From: Bdellovibrio sp.
GTDB taxonomy: Bacteria > Bdellovibrionota > Bdellovibrionia > Bdellovibrionales > Bdellovibrionaceae
Direction of reading: 5' to 3'
DNA length: 64,000 nt
Assembly: GCA_025359945.1 (NCBI GenBank)
Contig: JANYDD010000031.1
Span: 124,001-188,000 of the forward strand
Shown here: positions 8,473-17,109 of the stretch, piece by piece
Position numbering within the stretch: position 1 is the stretch's first letter
Layout of the letters: each line of letters begins with the position of its first letter
The notes under the pieces: generated by a model
What the model saw: only the letters and a program-made list of their open reading frames with translations
Told to the model about the DNA's origin: nothing
The model's database searches: none
Program-made: the position numbers and the translations under genes

Positions 8473-9330
8473 ATGGTTGAAATCTTAAAAAGTATAGATA
8501 ACTTCTTGAATTATCTAGAAAATACCAAGGACCCTTCGGCTCATACTTTGCGCGCATACCGTCAGGATCTAAGGGTTTTTTTCAAAGATCAGCAGACTCT
8601 GGAAGAAATTGAAATTCTTCCTTTTATTCACCGAGAAATGGCGGCTTGGACCCAACTTTCTCCGGCCACAAAAAATCGAAAAGCAGCCAGTTTGAAGAGC
8701 TTTCTTAAATTTCTGTTTCAAAAAGAGCTGATTTATCAGGATTTAGCGTATCAGGTCCCAATGGTTAAAGTGCCCAAGAAAATTCCGCGATTTATTTCCG
8801 TGGACGAAGCTTTGTCAATCATTCGGGCCCTTGAAAACAAAGACAACACCGACTTGACCGACCAAGTCCTTTTTTTTCTGCTTTATGGAGCTGGTTTGCG
8901 GGTCAGCGAAGCCTGCAGTTTGCTTCGAGCAAATATCGATTTGAAAGGCCGAAAGTTAAAAATTTTGGGAAAGGGAAACAAAGAAAGAATCAGCTCGGGG
9001 CCCAAAAAGCTTTTCTTTTTGTTGGGATCTTTATTGAAGCTGACCCAAGGGCGATGGATTTGGGGTGATCTGCCCTTGCCGACAAGAAAAGCCTACCAAA
9101 AAATTTCAGATTTGGGTGTTCATGCGCAACTTCTGCGACCGCTAAATCCGCACGCGCTTCGGCACAGTTTTGCAACTCACCTACTGACTAGTGGATCGGA
9201 CTTACGAACCTTGCAACAGCTTTTGGGTCACGAAAGCTTAGGCTCGACCGAAAAATATTTGCACCTTTCGGTGGATGATTTGGCCCGCAGTCTTCAAAAT
9301 TTTCACCCCTTATCAAAGCTACAAAAGTGA
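8473..9330 (+). CDS. Tyrosine recombinase XerC/XerD
   Basis: Site-specific recombinase of 285 residues, the length expected for the XerC/XerD pair that resolves chromosome dimers at dif. The N-terminal SAM-like core-binding domain spans about 1-95. All six catalytic residues are visible: Arg143 (GAGLRVSEA), Lys167 (LGKGNKER), His227 and Arg230 (HALRHSF), His253 (LGHESL) and the nucleophile Tyr262 (EKYLHLS). No partner integrase, att repeat or phage gene is nearby, so a housekeeping role is likelier than an integrase. I cannot tell XerC from XerD. The 3' end overlaps the mscL remnant on the opposite strand. Confidence 0.93.
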   Translation: MVEILKSIDNFLNYLENTKDPSAHTLRAYRQDLRVFFKDQQTLEEIEILPFIHREMAAWTQLSPATKNRKAASLKSFLKFLFQKELIYQDLAYQVPMVKVPKKIPRFISVDEALSIIRALENKDNTDLTDQVLFFLLYGAGLRVSEACSLLRANIDLKGRKLKILGKGNKERISSGPKKLFFLLGSLLKLTQGRWIWGDLPLPTRKAYQKISDLGVHAQLLRPLNPHALRHSFATHLLTSGSDLRTLQQLLGHESLGSTEKYLHLSVDDLARSLQNFHPLSKLQK

Positions 9331-9510
9331 CAAAAAATGAGCACACTTTTTGGCCTGATCGGGATTGCACTTGATGCATTCTTGGCAAGTTTTTGGCGTG
9401 ACCGCCTTCGGCTTTCCAAAGGCTGCGCCCATGATAACTCCTACGGCCAGATCGATCACGCGACCCTTAGATATGAAACCATAGGCTTTAGCAGCTTTTA
9501 ATCAAGGCAT
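9319..9510 (-). pseudogene. Decayed remnant of mscL (large-conductance mechanosensitive channel)
   Basis: Reading the minus strand, ATG at 9510-9508 is followed by one codon and a TGA. The same frame then stays open to TAG at 9321-9319. The first part reads like an MscL N-terminus, through the gate helix: FISKGRVIDLAVG, VIMGAAFGK. Where the periplasmic loop and second membrane helix should follow, it jumps straight to a cysteine-rich tail (TCQECIKC, then KKCAHFL) resembling the C-terminal extension of some MscL proteins. About 80 residues are missing. The early stop and the internal deletion make a working channel impossible. The tail overlaps the end of the xer gene by 12 bases. Confidence 0.72.
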
Positions 9511-9579
9511 AACCGCAGATCCATCAAAATTTCATCTTTTGGCTTCCCAAATCTAGATTTAATTCGATAGTCAAAGTCG

Positions 9580-10185
9580 ATGGGTTCAGCGATCAGAAAA
9601 TTATTATTAAATAAGCTAGGATTCCTTGTTTTTTTATTTCCGATTGTCGCAAATTCGATCGCCTGCAAAGGACCTCAAGAATTTTTTTGGTCGGTACCGG
9701 AGTTGCCGCGGTCTGGCCCACTTTTAATTTTATTAGACGGACCACCTTCTGAAATTGGGATTTTGGCCCTAGAAAGTATTTTGAAAAAAAACGGTTTCCA
9801 GTTTTTATGGATTCGTTCTGGCGAAAATGGAAGTTCAACAAGTCATGCCGAAATGATCTCCCACTATTTTAAAGAATTTTCCGCGGATCATTCTGGAACA
9901 GCTTTGATCGCTGCTCTTAATCCCAAAAGAAATGCCGCCTCAAAATGGCAGAATATCAACGACGGAATTTTAACTTGGGTTAAGAAGATCCCAAATTTGT
10001 TTTTGGTCCCGACCAGGATTTCCCAAAACAAAGGTATTTTTGGAAGGGGGCTTACGCAGGATCAGTTGGATTCAGTTGTGCCCAGCGGACTTATCTATTC
10101 TCACTCAGCGGGCCTTCATCGTGCACAAATCAAATGGTTGACCCAACAAATTCAACGTCTTGAAACTACGGCTGGTCAACCCTAG
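9580..10185 (+). CDS. Putative exported protein of unknown function
   Basis: 201 residues with a hydrophobic N-terminal segment (about 10-26) ending in SIAC; Cys29 could be a lipoprotein acylation site, although the lipobox is not classical. The rest is a mixed alpha/beta domain (strand LLILLDG, helix ALESILKKNG, strand FQFLWIRSG), perhaps Rossmann-like, with no active-site motif that I recognise. The gene stands alone, 200 bases before a histidine kinase on the same strand. Confidence 0.65.
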   Translation: MGSAIRKLLLNKLGFLVFLFPIVANSIACKGPQEFFWSVPELPRSGPLLILLDGPPSEIGILALESILKKNGFQFLWIRSGENGSSTSHAEMISHYFKEFSADHSGTALIAALNPKRNAASKWQNINDGILTWVKKIPNLFLVPTRISQNKGIFGRGLTQDQLDSVVPSGLIYSHSAGLHRAQIKWLTQQIQRLETTAGQP

Positions 10186-10210
10186 CCGGTTGAATTGAAG
10201 AGAAATAAAA

Positions 10211-10288
10211 ATGGACCAGAGGATTAAAAATAGGATCCAGAAGTGCCCCGGTGTGCCCAGATGTGCGCGTGGAGGGCTTGCAAAATAA
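10211..10288 (+). CDS. Possible 25-residue basic peptide
   Basis: ATG 10211 to TAA 10286-10288 encodes a short Arg/Lys/Cys/Gly peptide preceded by an A-rich, weak ribosome site. It lies in the leader of the following kinase gene. There is nothing beyond an open frame to support it; it may be chance. Confidence 0.15.
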   Translation: MDQRIKNRIQKCPGVPRCARGGLAK

Positions 10289-10385
10289 AAAATTGAAAAC
10301 AATTGCAAATAAGATAGCCATTCGGAGAATGTTTTAAGGACCTGGACCATCAACAATTTCGTAAAGAAAGCCGATCTGTAGGGCA

Positions 10386-12056
10386 ATGTTTTCTGATTTG
10401 AAATATTCAAAATATCCTGTCGAATTTGACCTTTATTCTAATGTCAAATTGGTCACCATCGGAAGCCTGATGGTATCTGTATCTTTAATATTTTCTTTTT
10501 GGCAGCAGAGCACGCAGATCGTCTGTTTTGTTGGGCTGAATTTCTTGATCTGGGTCGCGATTTATTTTTTTGCACGCGCACTGAACCGCTTTGAAAGTTG
10601 GAACAAAGTAAAGCTTTGGAACCAAATATTTAATTCGCTAATTTTGGCGTCGGGCATGGCGAATGGGTCCACAGCTATTGTGGCCGCCCGCCAGTTTGAA
10701 GTCGCCCATATTGATCTGATTCAATTGATTATGTCTGTTTGCGGTGTTGGTGTGGCTTCTTTGATTTACCTGCGAGCTAGGGCGTGGTTAAACCGCGCTT
10801 ACTGCATAGTTTTGATGGGCCCCATTGTTTTAGGATTTCCTTACTCTCATACATCAACTCATTATTTCTACATCCCTGTCTTTTTTTTGGTTTATATTAT
10901 TTATAATTGGAATCAAGCCAAGCGCAGTGAGGTTAGTTTTCTTCAAAAGCTGACTCAGAGCGAATTTCTTCAAAATATTATTAACAGCATTCCATTGTCG
11001 ATTATGGCCAGGTCATTTGATAACGAAAGACGAATCGCGCTGATTAATCCCATGGCACAAAAAATTTGGGGTCTTAGTGGATCTGTGGTCGGTCAAAAAC
11101 CCGACGAAGTTTTTTCGCCCGAAGTCGCCTTAATATTTCAGTCTCAGGATTCCTTAGCCCGAGAATATAAAGAACCCGTCAAATTTCCGGACACGTCTTT
11201 CACATTAAACGGCAAAACAAGGATCATTTCCAAAACTTTAATTTTTTTAAAAGACTCACGTTTGATCCTTGAAATTGCCGAAGACCAAACTGAAATTAAA
11301 AATGCTCAGAGAGAAATTCAAGATCTTCAAAATTACAATTTACAGACGGCAAAAATGGCAACCCTTGGCGAAATGGCCGGAGGCGTAGCTCATGAAATTA
11401 ATAATCCCCTAGCCATTATTATGGGCAAGGCCGAACAGATCAAAAACGAGATTAGAAAACCTAATGTCGATTTAGACCAATTAGAACAAAATACCGACAA
11501 AATAGTTCACACCACGAAAAGAATCAGTCGAATTGTTCAGGGCCTGCTTTCATTTTCAAGAACCGGGGAAAAAGAAGCCCTAGAGATCACGTCTGTACAA
11601 TCGTTGATTAACGAATCTTTTTTAATGATTAAGGAAAAGTTCGATCGCGCCACAATTGATTTTAGGATTGCTCCCTTCGAAGATTTTAAAATTGAATGCC
11701 AAAATATGCCAGTCGCTCAGGCCCTGATAAATCTTTTATCCAACGCATTCGACGCCATTGAAACCTTGGACGATCGATGGGTGGAAATCGCCGTTCAGGA
11801 TCTGGATGAGGACTTCGCGATTTTAGTCACTGATAGCGGTAAAGGAATTCACGATCCCGAGGTTAAAGAGAAATTAATGCGCCCTTTTTTTACCACAAAA
11901 AATGTGGGCAAAGGGGTTGGCTTAGGACTTTCGATTTGCAAAGGTGTCGTGGAAGAGCACAATGGAGAATTTTATCTCAATGAAGAATCTAAAAATACGC
12001 AGTTCGTAATGATTTTGCCGAAGAGTCAAAAATCCAAATTTCGTCAGGCCGCGTGA
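10386..12056 (+). CDS. Membrane-bound PAS sensor histidine kinase
   Basis: 556 residues. The N-terminal 190 residues hold about six hydrophobic membrane segments forming a 7TM- or MASE-like sensor module. A PAS domain follows (about 198-305), then a short coiled coil. HisKA has the acceptor His336 in [14 protein letters not shown]. HATPase has LLSNAFDAIE, DSGKGI, FFTTK and GKGVGLGLSIC. The catalytic half closely resembles the soluble kinase at 292-1449, so the two are probably paralogues. There is no receiver and no adjacent response regulator. Confidence 0.92.
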   Translation: MFSDLKYSKYPVEFDLYSNVKLVTIGSLMVSVSLIFSFWQQSTQIVCFVGLNFLIWVAIYFFARALNRFESWNKVKLWNQIFNSLILASGMANGSTAIVAARQFEVAHIDLIQLIMSVCGVGVASLIYLRARAWLNRAYCIVLMGPIVLGFPYSHTSTHYFYIPVFFLVYIIYNWNQAKRSEVSFLQKLTQSEFLQNIINSIPLSIMARSFDNERRIALINPMAQKIWGLSGSVVGQKPDEVFSPEVALIFQSQDSLAREYKEPVKFPDTSFTLNGKTRIISKTLIFLKDSRLILEIAEDQTEIKNAQREIQDLQNYNLQTAKMATLGEMAGGVAHEINNPLAIIMGKAEQIKNEIRKPNVDLDQLEQNTDKIVHTTKRISRIVQGLLSFSRTGEKEALEITSVQSLINESFLMIKEKFDRATIDFRIAPFEDFKIECQNMPVAQALINLLSNAFDAIETLDDRWVEIAVQDLDEDFAILVTDSGKGIHDPEVKEKLMRPFFTTKNVGKGVGLGLSICKGVVEEHNGEFYLNEESKNTQFVMILPKSQKSKFRQAA

Positions 12057-12071
12057 AGCGCAGGCCAGTTT

Positions 12072-12452
12072 CTATTTTTTTGAACAGTCGTAAATGCGAT
12101 CCAATCGCGCATTAAAGAAAGTACCACCCTTTGCTAAATTCCACGGGGGATAAGGGTAAAACCTGGCCTCGACACATCGGTCGGGATCGACAACAGCCCA
12201 TTGGCGGTCTTCGCTTGAAGCTGTGAATATTTCTCCGTGCTCATCTTGTATAGCCACCGAATACGAGTACAGTTGGGGATTAATTTTGTTTTCCGTCGAC
12301 TGCATAATTGAAATATTAAGATTGACCCTTTCCACTTTCAGGACCACGCCGGTTACTTTTTTTGAGAAAATAAAACTATACTGAGAGATCAAAACGTAAA
12401 AGACCAGTCCCACAACTGCAAAACTTAAAATGTAGCCAAAAAACTTTTTCAT
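12072..12452 (-). CDS. Membrane-anchored protein of unknown function
   Basis: 126 residues with one N-terminal transmembrane helix (about 5-28, start MKKFFGYILSF) and an extracytoplasmic beta-rich domain. The domain has two cysteines (in DRCVEARF and IYDCSKK) that could form a disulfide. The pattern of a thiol-less DUF3592-like domain (VTGVVLKVE followed by YSYSVAIQDEHGE) is suggestive but not secure. The gene is convergent with the upstream kinase and divergent from the PilZ gene. Confidence 0.7.
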   Translation of the reverse strand: MKKFFGYILSFAVVGLVFYVLISQYSFIFSKKVTGVVLKVERVNLNISIMQSTENKINPQLYSYSVAIQDEHGEIFTASSEDRQWAVVDPDRCVEARFYPYPPWNLAKGGTFFNARLDRIYDCSKK

Positions 12453-12549
12453 AGCTTAGTGATACTTGGTAATATCGGCGCAAGCAAACACGTTTTTTCA
12501 AGACCTTGGCCCTGCAGACCTGCTTTTCTAAAAAACATAGAATGTTATC

Positions 12550-13254
12550 GTGGCATCGCACTTTCCAGAACAAAATATATTTTCCGAGATCCGAGACCCA
12601 GAAGAGAAAAAAAAACTTTTCTCAGAACTGGCTTATTTCAAAGTCGAGCTGTTGGCAAAAATGGTCGAAGACGGCGCCGTTGTTTTTAAGGTGAAAGCCT
12701 TCGAGATCAAGGGCTCTACACCTGCTTTAATTTTGAAGGCTCAACTAAAAACGGAAGGAATTTTTTTGCAAACCGAGGGAGCTTTAATTCTTCAGTTTCA
12801 GTTGGGAACAGAAAAATATATTTCGCAAAATAACTATCTTACGACTGAGGACGAAATTCTTCTCGATCTCAATTCGGCTCTTTTTAGAATCCAGCGTCGG
12901 CAAGACTTTCGAATTCGCATCCCCAGTTCAATTAAAACTCAAATTAGGCTAAAGAACCCGGCCGATCGCAAAATGACATTAGTCGACGTCTTTGATTTAA
13001 GCGGTGGTGGCTGTAGGCTTCAATATAGCGCCAAAGAAATTCAGTTTCACGTGCAACAAAAATTTACAGCCACTCTAGAGATCGACGGCCGTGAGCCTTT
13101 TATTTTAAATTGTATGGTTCAGCATCAAAATCCAGATCCAGAAAAAAAAGACGCCTTTCAAGCAGGGATTCAATTTATTAACTTGGATGAAAAAGTTAAA
13201 AATAAAATTATTAGTCTGGTGATGGATATCTACAAAGAATACATGAAAAAATAG
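12550..13254 (+). CDS. PilZ-domain protein (cyclic-di-GMP receptor candidate)
   Basis: 234 residues in a YcgR-like layout: an N-terminal beta domain (about 15-110) and a C-terminal PilZ domain (about 113-225). The c-di-GMP binding residues are present: the RxxxR motif Arg117-Arg121 (RRQDFR) and the DxSxxG motif Asp149-Ser151-Gly154 (DLSGGG). The start is GTG 12550. It may adjust motility or surface behaviour in a genome rich in such regulators. The 3' end overlaps the convergent chrA-like gene by 25 bases. Confidence 0.88.
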   Translation: MASHFPEQNIFSEIRDPEEKKKLFSELAYFKVELLAKMVEDGAVVFKVKAFEIKGSTPALILKAQLKTEGIFLQTEGALILQFQLGTEKYISQNNYLTTEDEILLDLNSALFRIQRRQDFRIRIPSSIKTQIRLKNPADRKMTLVDVFDLSGGGCRLQYSAKEIQFHVQQKFTATLEIDGREPFILNCMVQHQNPDPEKKDAFQAGIQFINLDEKVKNKIISLVMDIYKEYMKK

Positions 13255-14315
13255 GTTTTCCCAATCGCCACTAAAATTCCGCTGACTAGGATTATTATCC
13301 ATCCCGGCCATTTGAAGCGTTCAAATAAAAAAGCCATGCCACACCCGAATAAAATCTCAGTACTTGAAAATTTCTTTCCCAATGAAAAAACTGATAGCAA
13401 AATCCCGGCGCTTAGAGCGGCCAGGGCACCTACTAAAAAGTCTGCATACCAATGGCGACTGGCCAGCCATTTCTTGGCTTTAGGAAACCATGTCGTTATA
13501 TTAATGTAGCCGGGGCCAAACACGCCGACCGCACTGGCTACGGCACCCCACCACCCAAAAGATTTAAAGCCTATATAAACAACCGAGATAATCACCGGTC
13601 CCGGGGTCAGTTGTCCTAAAGCTAAGGCATTTAAAAATTCCGTCTGAGAAAGTAACTGCAGCTTTTGCACAACCTGATTCTCCAAAAGCGGAACGATCGT
13701 TAAGCCGGTTCCAAAGGAAAACGCCCCCGATTGAAAGCAAACTAGAAAAAAATCTAAAAAACTTGAATAAAATTTAGATGTCTTAAAACTGTAAACACTG
13801 CAGAAACCCAAAATTAAAATAACCAAACCTTCGTTCCAATGAAAAACTCCCAAAAGTAAAAGGCCTAACATCAAGAAAAACCAGAAAGCGTTTTTTTTCC
13901 AATACGAAAAAGTTAAATTTTTAAAGGCGAACAAAATCAGAATCAAAGCTCCGATTTGAAAACCTTCAAACGCCGCTGGCACAAAAGGCAATGATTGCAA
14001 AACGTGATCGTACTGCGCCAAAAGAATCATCATTAAAAATGAGGGCAGAATAAAAACTATGCCGCTAGCTAAAGCGTATGCGGAATTTACGTACTCTCTG
14101 GAAAGAAAAACAACCGTCTGAAATGCCACCGGCCCAGGCAGGGTTTTAATCAGCGGAAGAACTTCATCAAATTCTTTTCTGGGAATCCATTCCCGACCTT
14201 CGATAAGATCTTTTTGCATTTGGGCCAAAAGGGCCAATGGTCCACCAAAACCAAGACTTCCCAGTTTAAAAAAATATTTTATGGATTCTCGACCTCGGCG
14301 ATGCCGTTCGTTCAT
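13230..14315 (-). CDS. Chromate transporter ChrA-family protein
   Basis: Inner-membrane transporter of the CHR family, 361 residues with about ten membrane helices in two homologous halves. The signatures FFKLGSLGFGGP in the first half, LPGPVAFQ, and SFGTGLTIVPLLE with GQLTPGP in the second half are typical of proteins that expel chromate with proton exchange. It is slightly shorter than the usual 390-400. The start overlaps the stop of the upstream lipoprotein gene by four bases (ATGA), so the two are translationally coupled. Confidence 0.9.
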   Translation of the reverse strand: MNERHRRGRESIKYFFKLGSLGFGGPLALLAQMQKDLIEGREWIPRKEFDEVLPLIKTLPGPVAFQTVVFLSREYVNSAYALASGIVFILPSFLMMILLAQYDHVLQSLPFVPAAFEGFQIGALILILFAFKNLTFSYWKKNAFWFFLMLGLLLLGVFHWNEGLVILILGFCSVYSFKTSKFYSSFLDFFLVCFQSGAFSFGTGLTIVPLLENQVVQKLQLLSQTEFLNALALGQLTPGPVIISVVYIGFKSFGWWGAVASAVGVFGPGYINITTWFPKAKKWLASRHWYADFLVGALAALSAGILLSVFSLGKKFSSTEILFGCGMAFLFERFKWPGWIIILVSGILVAIGKTYFFMYSL

Positions 14316-15079
14316 TGACCAGACTCTATTTTTTCCGATTTCATTCTTTTTGAATCTTCAAGCTCTTGAAGAAAACTTTTAACTTCTCCGTTGGCACCAG
14401 ATGGTTCGCCAAAATTATTGTCTTCTTTTTTTCTTTTTTGGTCATCGAAACGTTTAGAATAAGCTCGCCACTCTTGGTAAAACGAATTTTGATTTTCTCG
14501 GGCATAGTCCTCGAAACTTTTTCGCCGCTCACGAAAATCAGATTCAAAGTCGGCTCGGCGGTCACGCTCATTGGCCGAGAATTCACGGCGGGCCATGTCT
14601 TGGCTTTTGTAAAACTCGGCCCGTTGATCTTTACTTACTTTTTGTGATTGGAAATCTTTTCGGTCCTGATCCATTCGCTTTAAAAACGCTTCTCGCTTTT
14701 TTCGCTCGCTGGTAGTCCAAGATTCTCGCTCGCGTTGAGCATCACGCTGGAAAAGCTCGCGCTTTTTTCGCAGCACCTGATCAAATTTATTTTTAATTTC
14801 GTAGGGAGGTTTTGATTCGTCTTTCAGCAACTGAAGCACCAAGGCCAGTTCATCATTTTCTGTTTTTTGATCCGGTGGAATTTCTTTGCGAAGCTCGTCT
14901 AGTTTTTGGCGGTCTTCGGTCAGGCGATATTTGTCCTCGACCAGAGGTCGCGAAGGCGCGTCAGGGCTTTCGCTGGATCGAAAGGTGTTCCGCGGCTTTT
15001 CTGATTGGCATTGGGTCTGAGATAAAAAAACTAGGCCTAGGACTAGAGCGCCGAAAACTTTTTGAAAAGCAAAATTCAT
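14312..15079 (-). CDS. Exported, highly charged coiled-coil protein
   Basis: I chose ATG 15079, which follows AAGGAG, over an in-frame start 27 bases upstream. The 255-residue product has a signal peptide ending near Cys24 (SQTQC), an atypical lipobox. A long Arg/Glu/Lys/Asp-rich helix-forming region covers about 60-230. In it, motifs such as RREF, RRADF and RRKSFE recur about every 8-10 residues, suggesting a rod-like periplasmic coiled coil. The family is unknown. It is coupled to the ChrA-like gene by an ATGA overlap. Confidence 0.72.
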   Translation of the reverse strand: MNFAFQKVFGALVLGLVFLSQTQCQSEKPRNTFRSSESPDAPSRPLVEDKYRLTEDRQKLDELRKEIPPDQKTENDELALVLQLLKDESKPPYEIKNKFDQVLRKKRELFQRDAQRERESWTTSERKKREAFLKRMDQDRKDFQSQKVSKDQRAEFYKSQDMARREFSANERDRRADFESDFRERRKSFEDYARENQNSFYQEWRAYSKRFDDQKRKKEDNNFGEPSGANGEVKSFLQELEDSKRMKSEKIESGQ

Positions 15080-15189
15080 TGGATAACTCCTTCGTATACA
15101 TTTCAAACACCCTTAGGGTATCCCGACTCTTGTCTACCTTCAACCGCGGACCCTTTAGATTTTTTCGAAAAGTGTCGATAAATGAGACA

Positions 15190-15807
15190 ATGCTATTTGG
15201 AAGAAAAAAAATCATAAATCCATTTCAACGTTCAGCGATTCGAAACTATCGACCGCAGCAACGAATCCGACTGGCAACCCCAACTTTTCAGTGGAAGTAT
15301 TCGCTATTTTTAATTTCTGCTGTGGTGGGATCTCTTTTACTTTTTTATGCCCCGACTTTTTACTTTGTTCAGCAGAACTATAAAATATTCGTACGCTTAT
15401 CGTATCTTCAAAGTCCACAGTTGGTTGAATATTTGGAACGTGAAGTTCAGTGGCTGTTTACATTTTTGGTTATTTCAACCATCTTTTCGATTCTGTTCAC
15501 TTTTTATATAGTTCGACGAATGAGTTTGCATTTAATGACGCCGCTGCAGCGTCTTGAAAAGCATATTCGGCAAGTATCGCGCGGCGATCTGGCGCAGCCT
15601 CCGCTGAAGTCGCGGGGCAAAGAGGACTTTGGCGAGCTTTACGAATCCTACAACTATCTCTATCGATCTTTGCAAGCCCACACCGAGGCAGAAATCAAAA
15701 AAATGGAAACCCTAACGTTGGATCCGCAACACCGCGAGGCCTATTTTAATTGGAAGAGGCTGATTGAAACCAAGCAAAATCAACTGGGAATAAAAAAAGC
15801 TTCCTGA
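15190..15807 (+). CDS. Membrane protein with HAMP domain
   Basis: I chose ATG 15190 because the open frame upstream of it is antisense to the charged-protein gene and has poor protein-like content. The 205-residue product has two transmembrane helices (about 35-57 and 88-110) flanking a short periplasmic loop. A HAMP linker follows (LMTPLQRLEKHIRQVSRGDL, about 118-165) and then a short helical tail without kinase or methyl-accepting domains. Similar HAMP-only proteins exist in Bdellovibrio relatives. It may act as an adaptor for a separate signalling partner. Confidence 0.75.
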   Translation: MLFGRKKIINPFQRSAIRNYRPQQRIRLATPTFQWKYSLFLISAVVGSLLLFYAPTFYFVQQNYKIFVRLSYLQSPQLVEYLEREVQWLFTFLVISTIFSILFTFYIVRRMSLHLMTPLQRLEKHIRQVSRGDLAQPPLKSRGKEDFGELYESYNYLYRSLQAHTEAEIKKMETLTLDPQHREAYFNWKRLIETKQNQLGIKKAS

Positions 15808-15825
15808 CCTAAATCGCACACCTTC

Positions 15826-16275
15826 TTAGCGACGCTTCAGCTTTTGTTGGACTTCGCGGTCAGCGTCTCGTTTTTTTAACGACTGTCTTTTATCGATTTT
15901 ATTTTTTCCCCGGACCAACGCAATTTCAACTTTGGCCAAACCATTTTTAAAATAAACTTTGATGGGGATGCAGGTAAGACCTTTCGTGGTCAAAGCACCG
16001 TTGATGCGCTTAATTTCTTCGGCGTTTAAAAGTAATTTTCTTAAACGTTCGGGCTCGTGATTATTATAGCTGCTAGCCTTGAAAAACGAGACATGCGCGT
16101 TTTGCAAAAAGCATTCTCCGTTTTTGATGACTACGTAAGAATCCTTTAAGGCCAATTGCCGCTCGCGAAGTGATTTCACTTCGCTGCCCACAAGGACCAT
16201 GCCTGCTTCGAATTTTTGCAAGACTTCGTAGTCATGAAAGGCTTTTCGGTTTTCGGCAATGATCAAAATTCCCAT
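15826..16275 (-). CDS. smpB: SsrA-binding protein SmpB
   Basis: 149-residue partner of tmRNA in trans-translation. Diagnostic segments are present: NRKAFHDYEV, EAGMVLVGSEVKSLR, the LKDSYVVIKNGE strand, and the basic C-terminal tail with KIDKRQSLKKRDADRE that enters the ribosomal decoding site. It is the last gene of the pal-to-smpB operon, nine bases after rsmA. No ssrA gene was recognised in the window. Confidence 0.97.
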   Translation of the reverse strand: MGILIIAENRKAFHDYEVLQKFEAGMVLVGSEVKSLRERQLALKDSYVVIKNGECFLQNAHVSFFKASSYNNHEPERLRKLLLNAEEIKRINGALTTKGLTCIPIKVYFKNGLAKVEIALVRGKNKIDKRQSLKKRDADREVQQKLKRR

Positions 16276-16284
16276 GGCCGTACG

Positions 16285-17109
16285 TTATCCAATTGATGTT
16301 GAAAAAGATAGCGTTCGAAGGAAAAGACTCTGGTACTGGGCTGGCGATAATTGATGGGGCCTGACGGCTTCGGCCAACTTTAAGTCGGCGTATAAAACTT
16401 GAAGGCGATCCATTTCAAATTCACTTTTCAAATTTGAAATTAATTTTTTTCTAGGATGACTAAATGCCAATTTTACAAAATGCAGAAATCGCTGGCGATT
16501 TTCGATCTGACTTTGTTGCGGGGTAAAACTTAAAACTCGGCTTCGGATTTTTGGCGGCGGGTAAAAATCATTTTGAGAAGCATCGATAACCTTTTTTATT
16601 TTCCAAAATGTTTGGCTGATGACCGCAAGCATTCCAAAATTAGAATCGCCGAAAGAAACTTGAATTCGCTGGGCGACTTCTTTCTGAAACATCAAGACCA
16701 TCCCCGCTAATGGTTGTGGATCCTGACTTCGATCGATCACCAAGGACGCCGCAATTTGATAAGGCAAATTGCTGACTAAAACTGTATTCTTGGCGGATTC
16801 AACTTGATTCCAAGACCATCGCAGAGCATCGGCTTCGTAGACTAAAAAATTTTTTGCTTTCCAATAGCCTGCGAAATCTGAATCAAGTTCGATCAAACTG
16901 ATTTTTTCCAGCGACCATAGGGGAAGCCAGTGATTGGTTAAAGCCCCAAGCCCTGGACCAATTTCGATCAAAGACGTTGCAGAAAATCGGTGTGCTTCCA
17001 AAACGATGGCTTGAATGACTTTTTCGTTAACCAAAAAATTCTGACCTAAAGATTTATCGGCTTGTGTGCCCAACTGATTTAGAATTTGGTGGATTTGATC
17101 TCTGTTCAT
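16285..17109 (-). CDS. rsmA: 16S rRNA dimethyladenosine transferase RsmA/KsgA
   Basis: 274 residues. It dimethylates the two adjacent adenosines near the 3' end of 16S rRNA during 30S maturation. The N-terminus KSLGQNFLVN, the SAM-binding loop EIGPGLGALT, the acidic motif IELD and the catalytic NLPY are all present, with the C-terminal helical domain. The ATG overlaps the stop of tsaD by four bases. It belongs to the pal-tsaD-rsmA-smpB operon. Confidence 0.96.
   Translation of the reverse strand: MNRDQIHQILNQLGTQADKSLGQNFLVNEKVIQAIVLEAHRFSATSLIEIGPGLGALTNHWLPLWSLEKISLIELDSDFAGYWKAKNFLVYEADALRWSWNQVESAKNTVLVSNLPYQIAASLVIDRSQDPQPLAGMVLMFQKEVAQRIQVSFGDSNFGMLAVISQTFWKIKKVIDASQNDFYPPPKIRSRVLSFTPQQSQIENRQRFLHFVKLAFSHPRKKLISNLKSEFEMDRLQVLYADLKLAEAVRPHQLSPAQYQSLFLRTLSFSTSIG

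Noticed and set aside
8473-9330. Xer gene as the integrase of a mobile element
   Set aside because: No att repeats, phage genes or change in base composition nearby; length and motifs suit a housekeeping Xer protein.
9337-9501. 54-residue plus-strand frame right behind the xer gene
   Set aside because: It has no ribosome site and lies exactly antisense to the mscL remnant, whose minus-strand reading is far more protein-like.
10105-10410. 101-codon minus-strand frame
   Set aside because: Overlaps the ends of two better plus-strand genes and has no ribosome site; hydrophobic only by chance of AT-rich sequence.
12459-12694. Two plus-strand frames before the PilZ gene
   Set aside because: Basic, low-quality translations that are out of frame with the PilZ protein.
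14812-15189. Long 5' extension of the HAMP protein frame
   Set aside because: Antisense to the charged exported protein; the conserved-looking protein begins near ATG 15190.
15808-16275. ssrA (tmRNA) expected next to smpB
   Set aside because: The flanks of smpB are coding on both sides, and no tRNA-like ends or CCA were seen.
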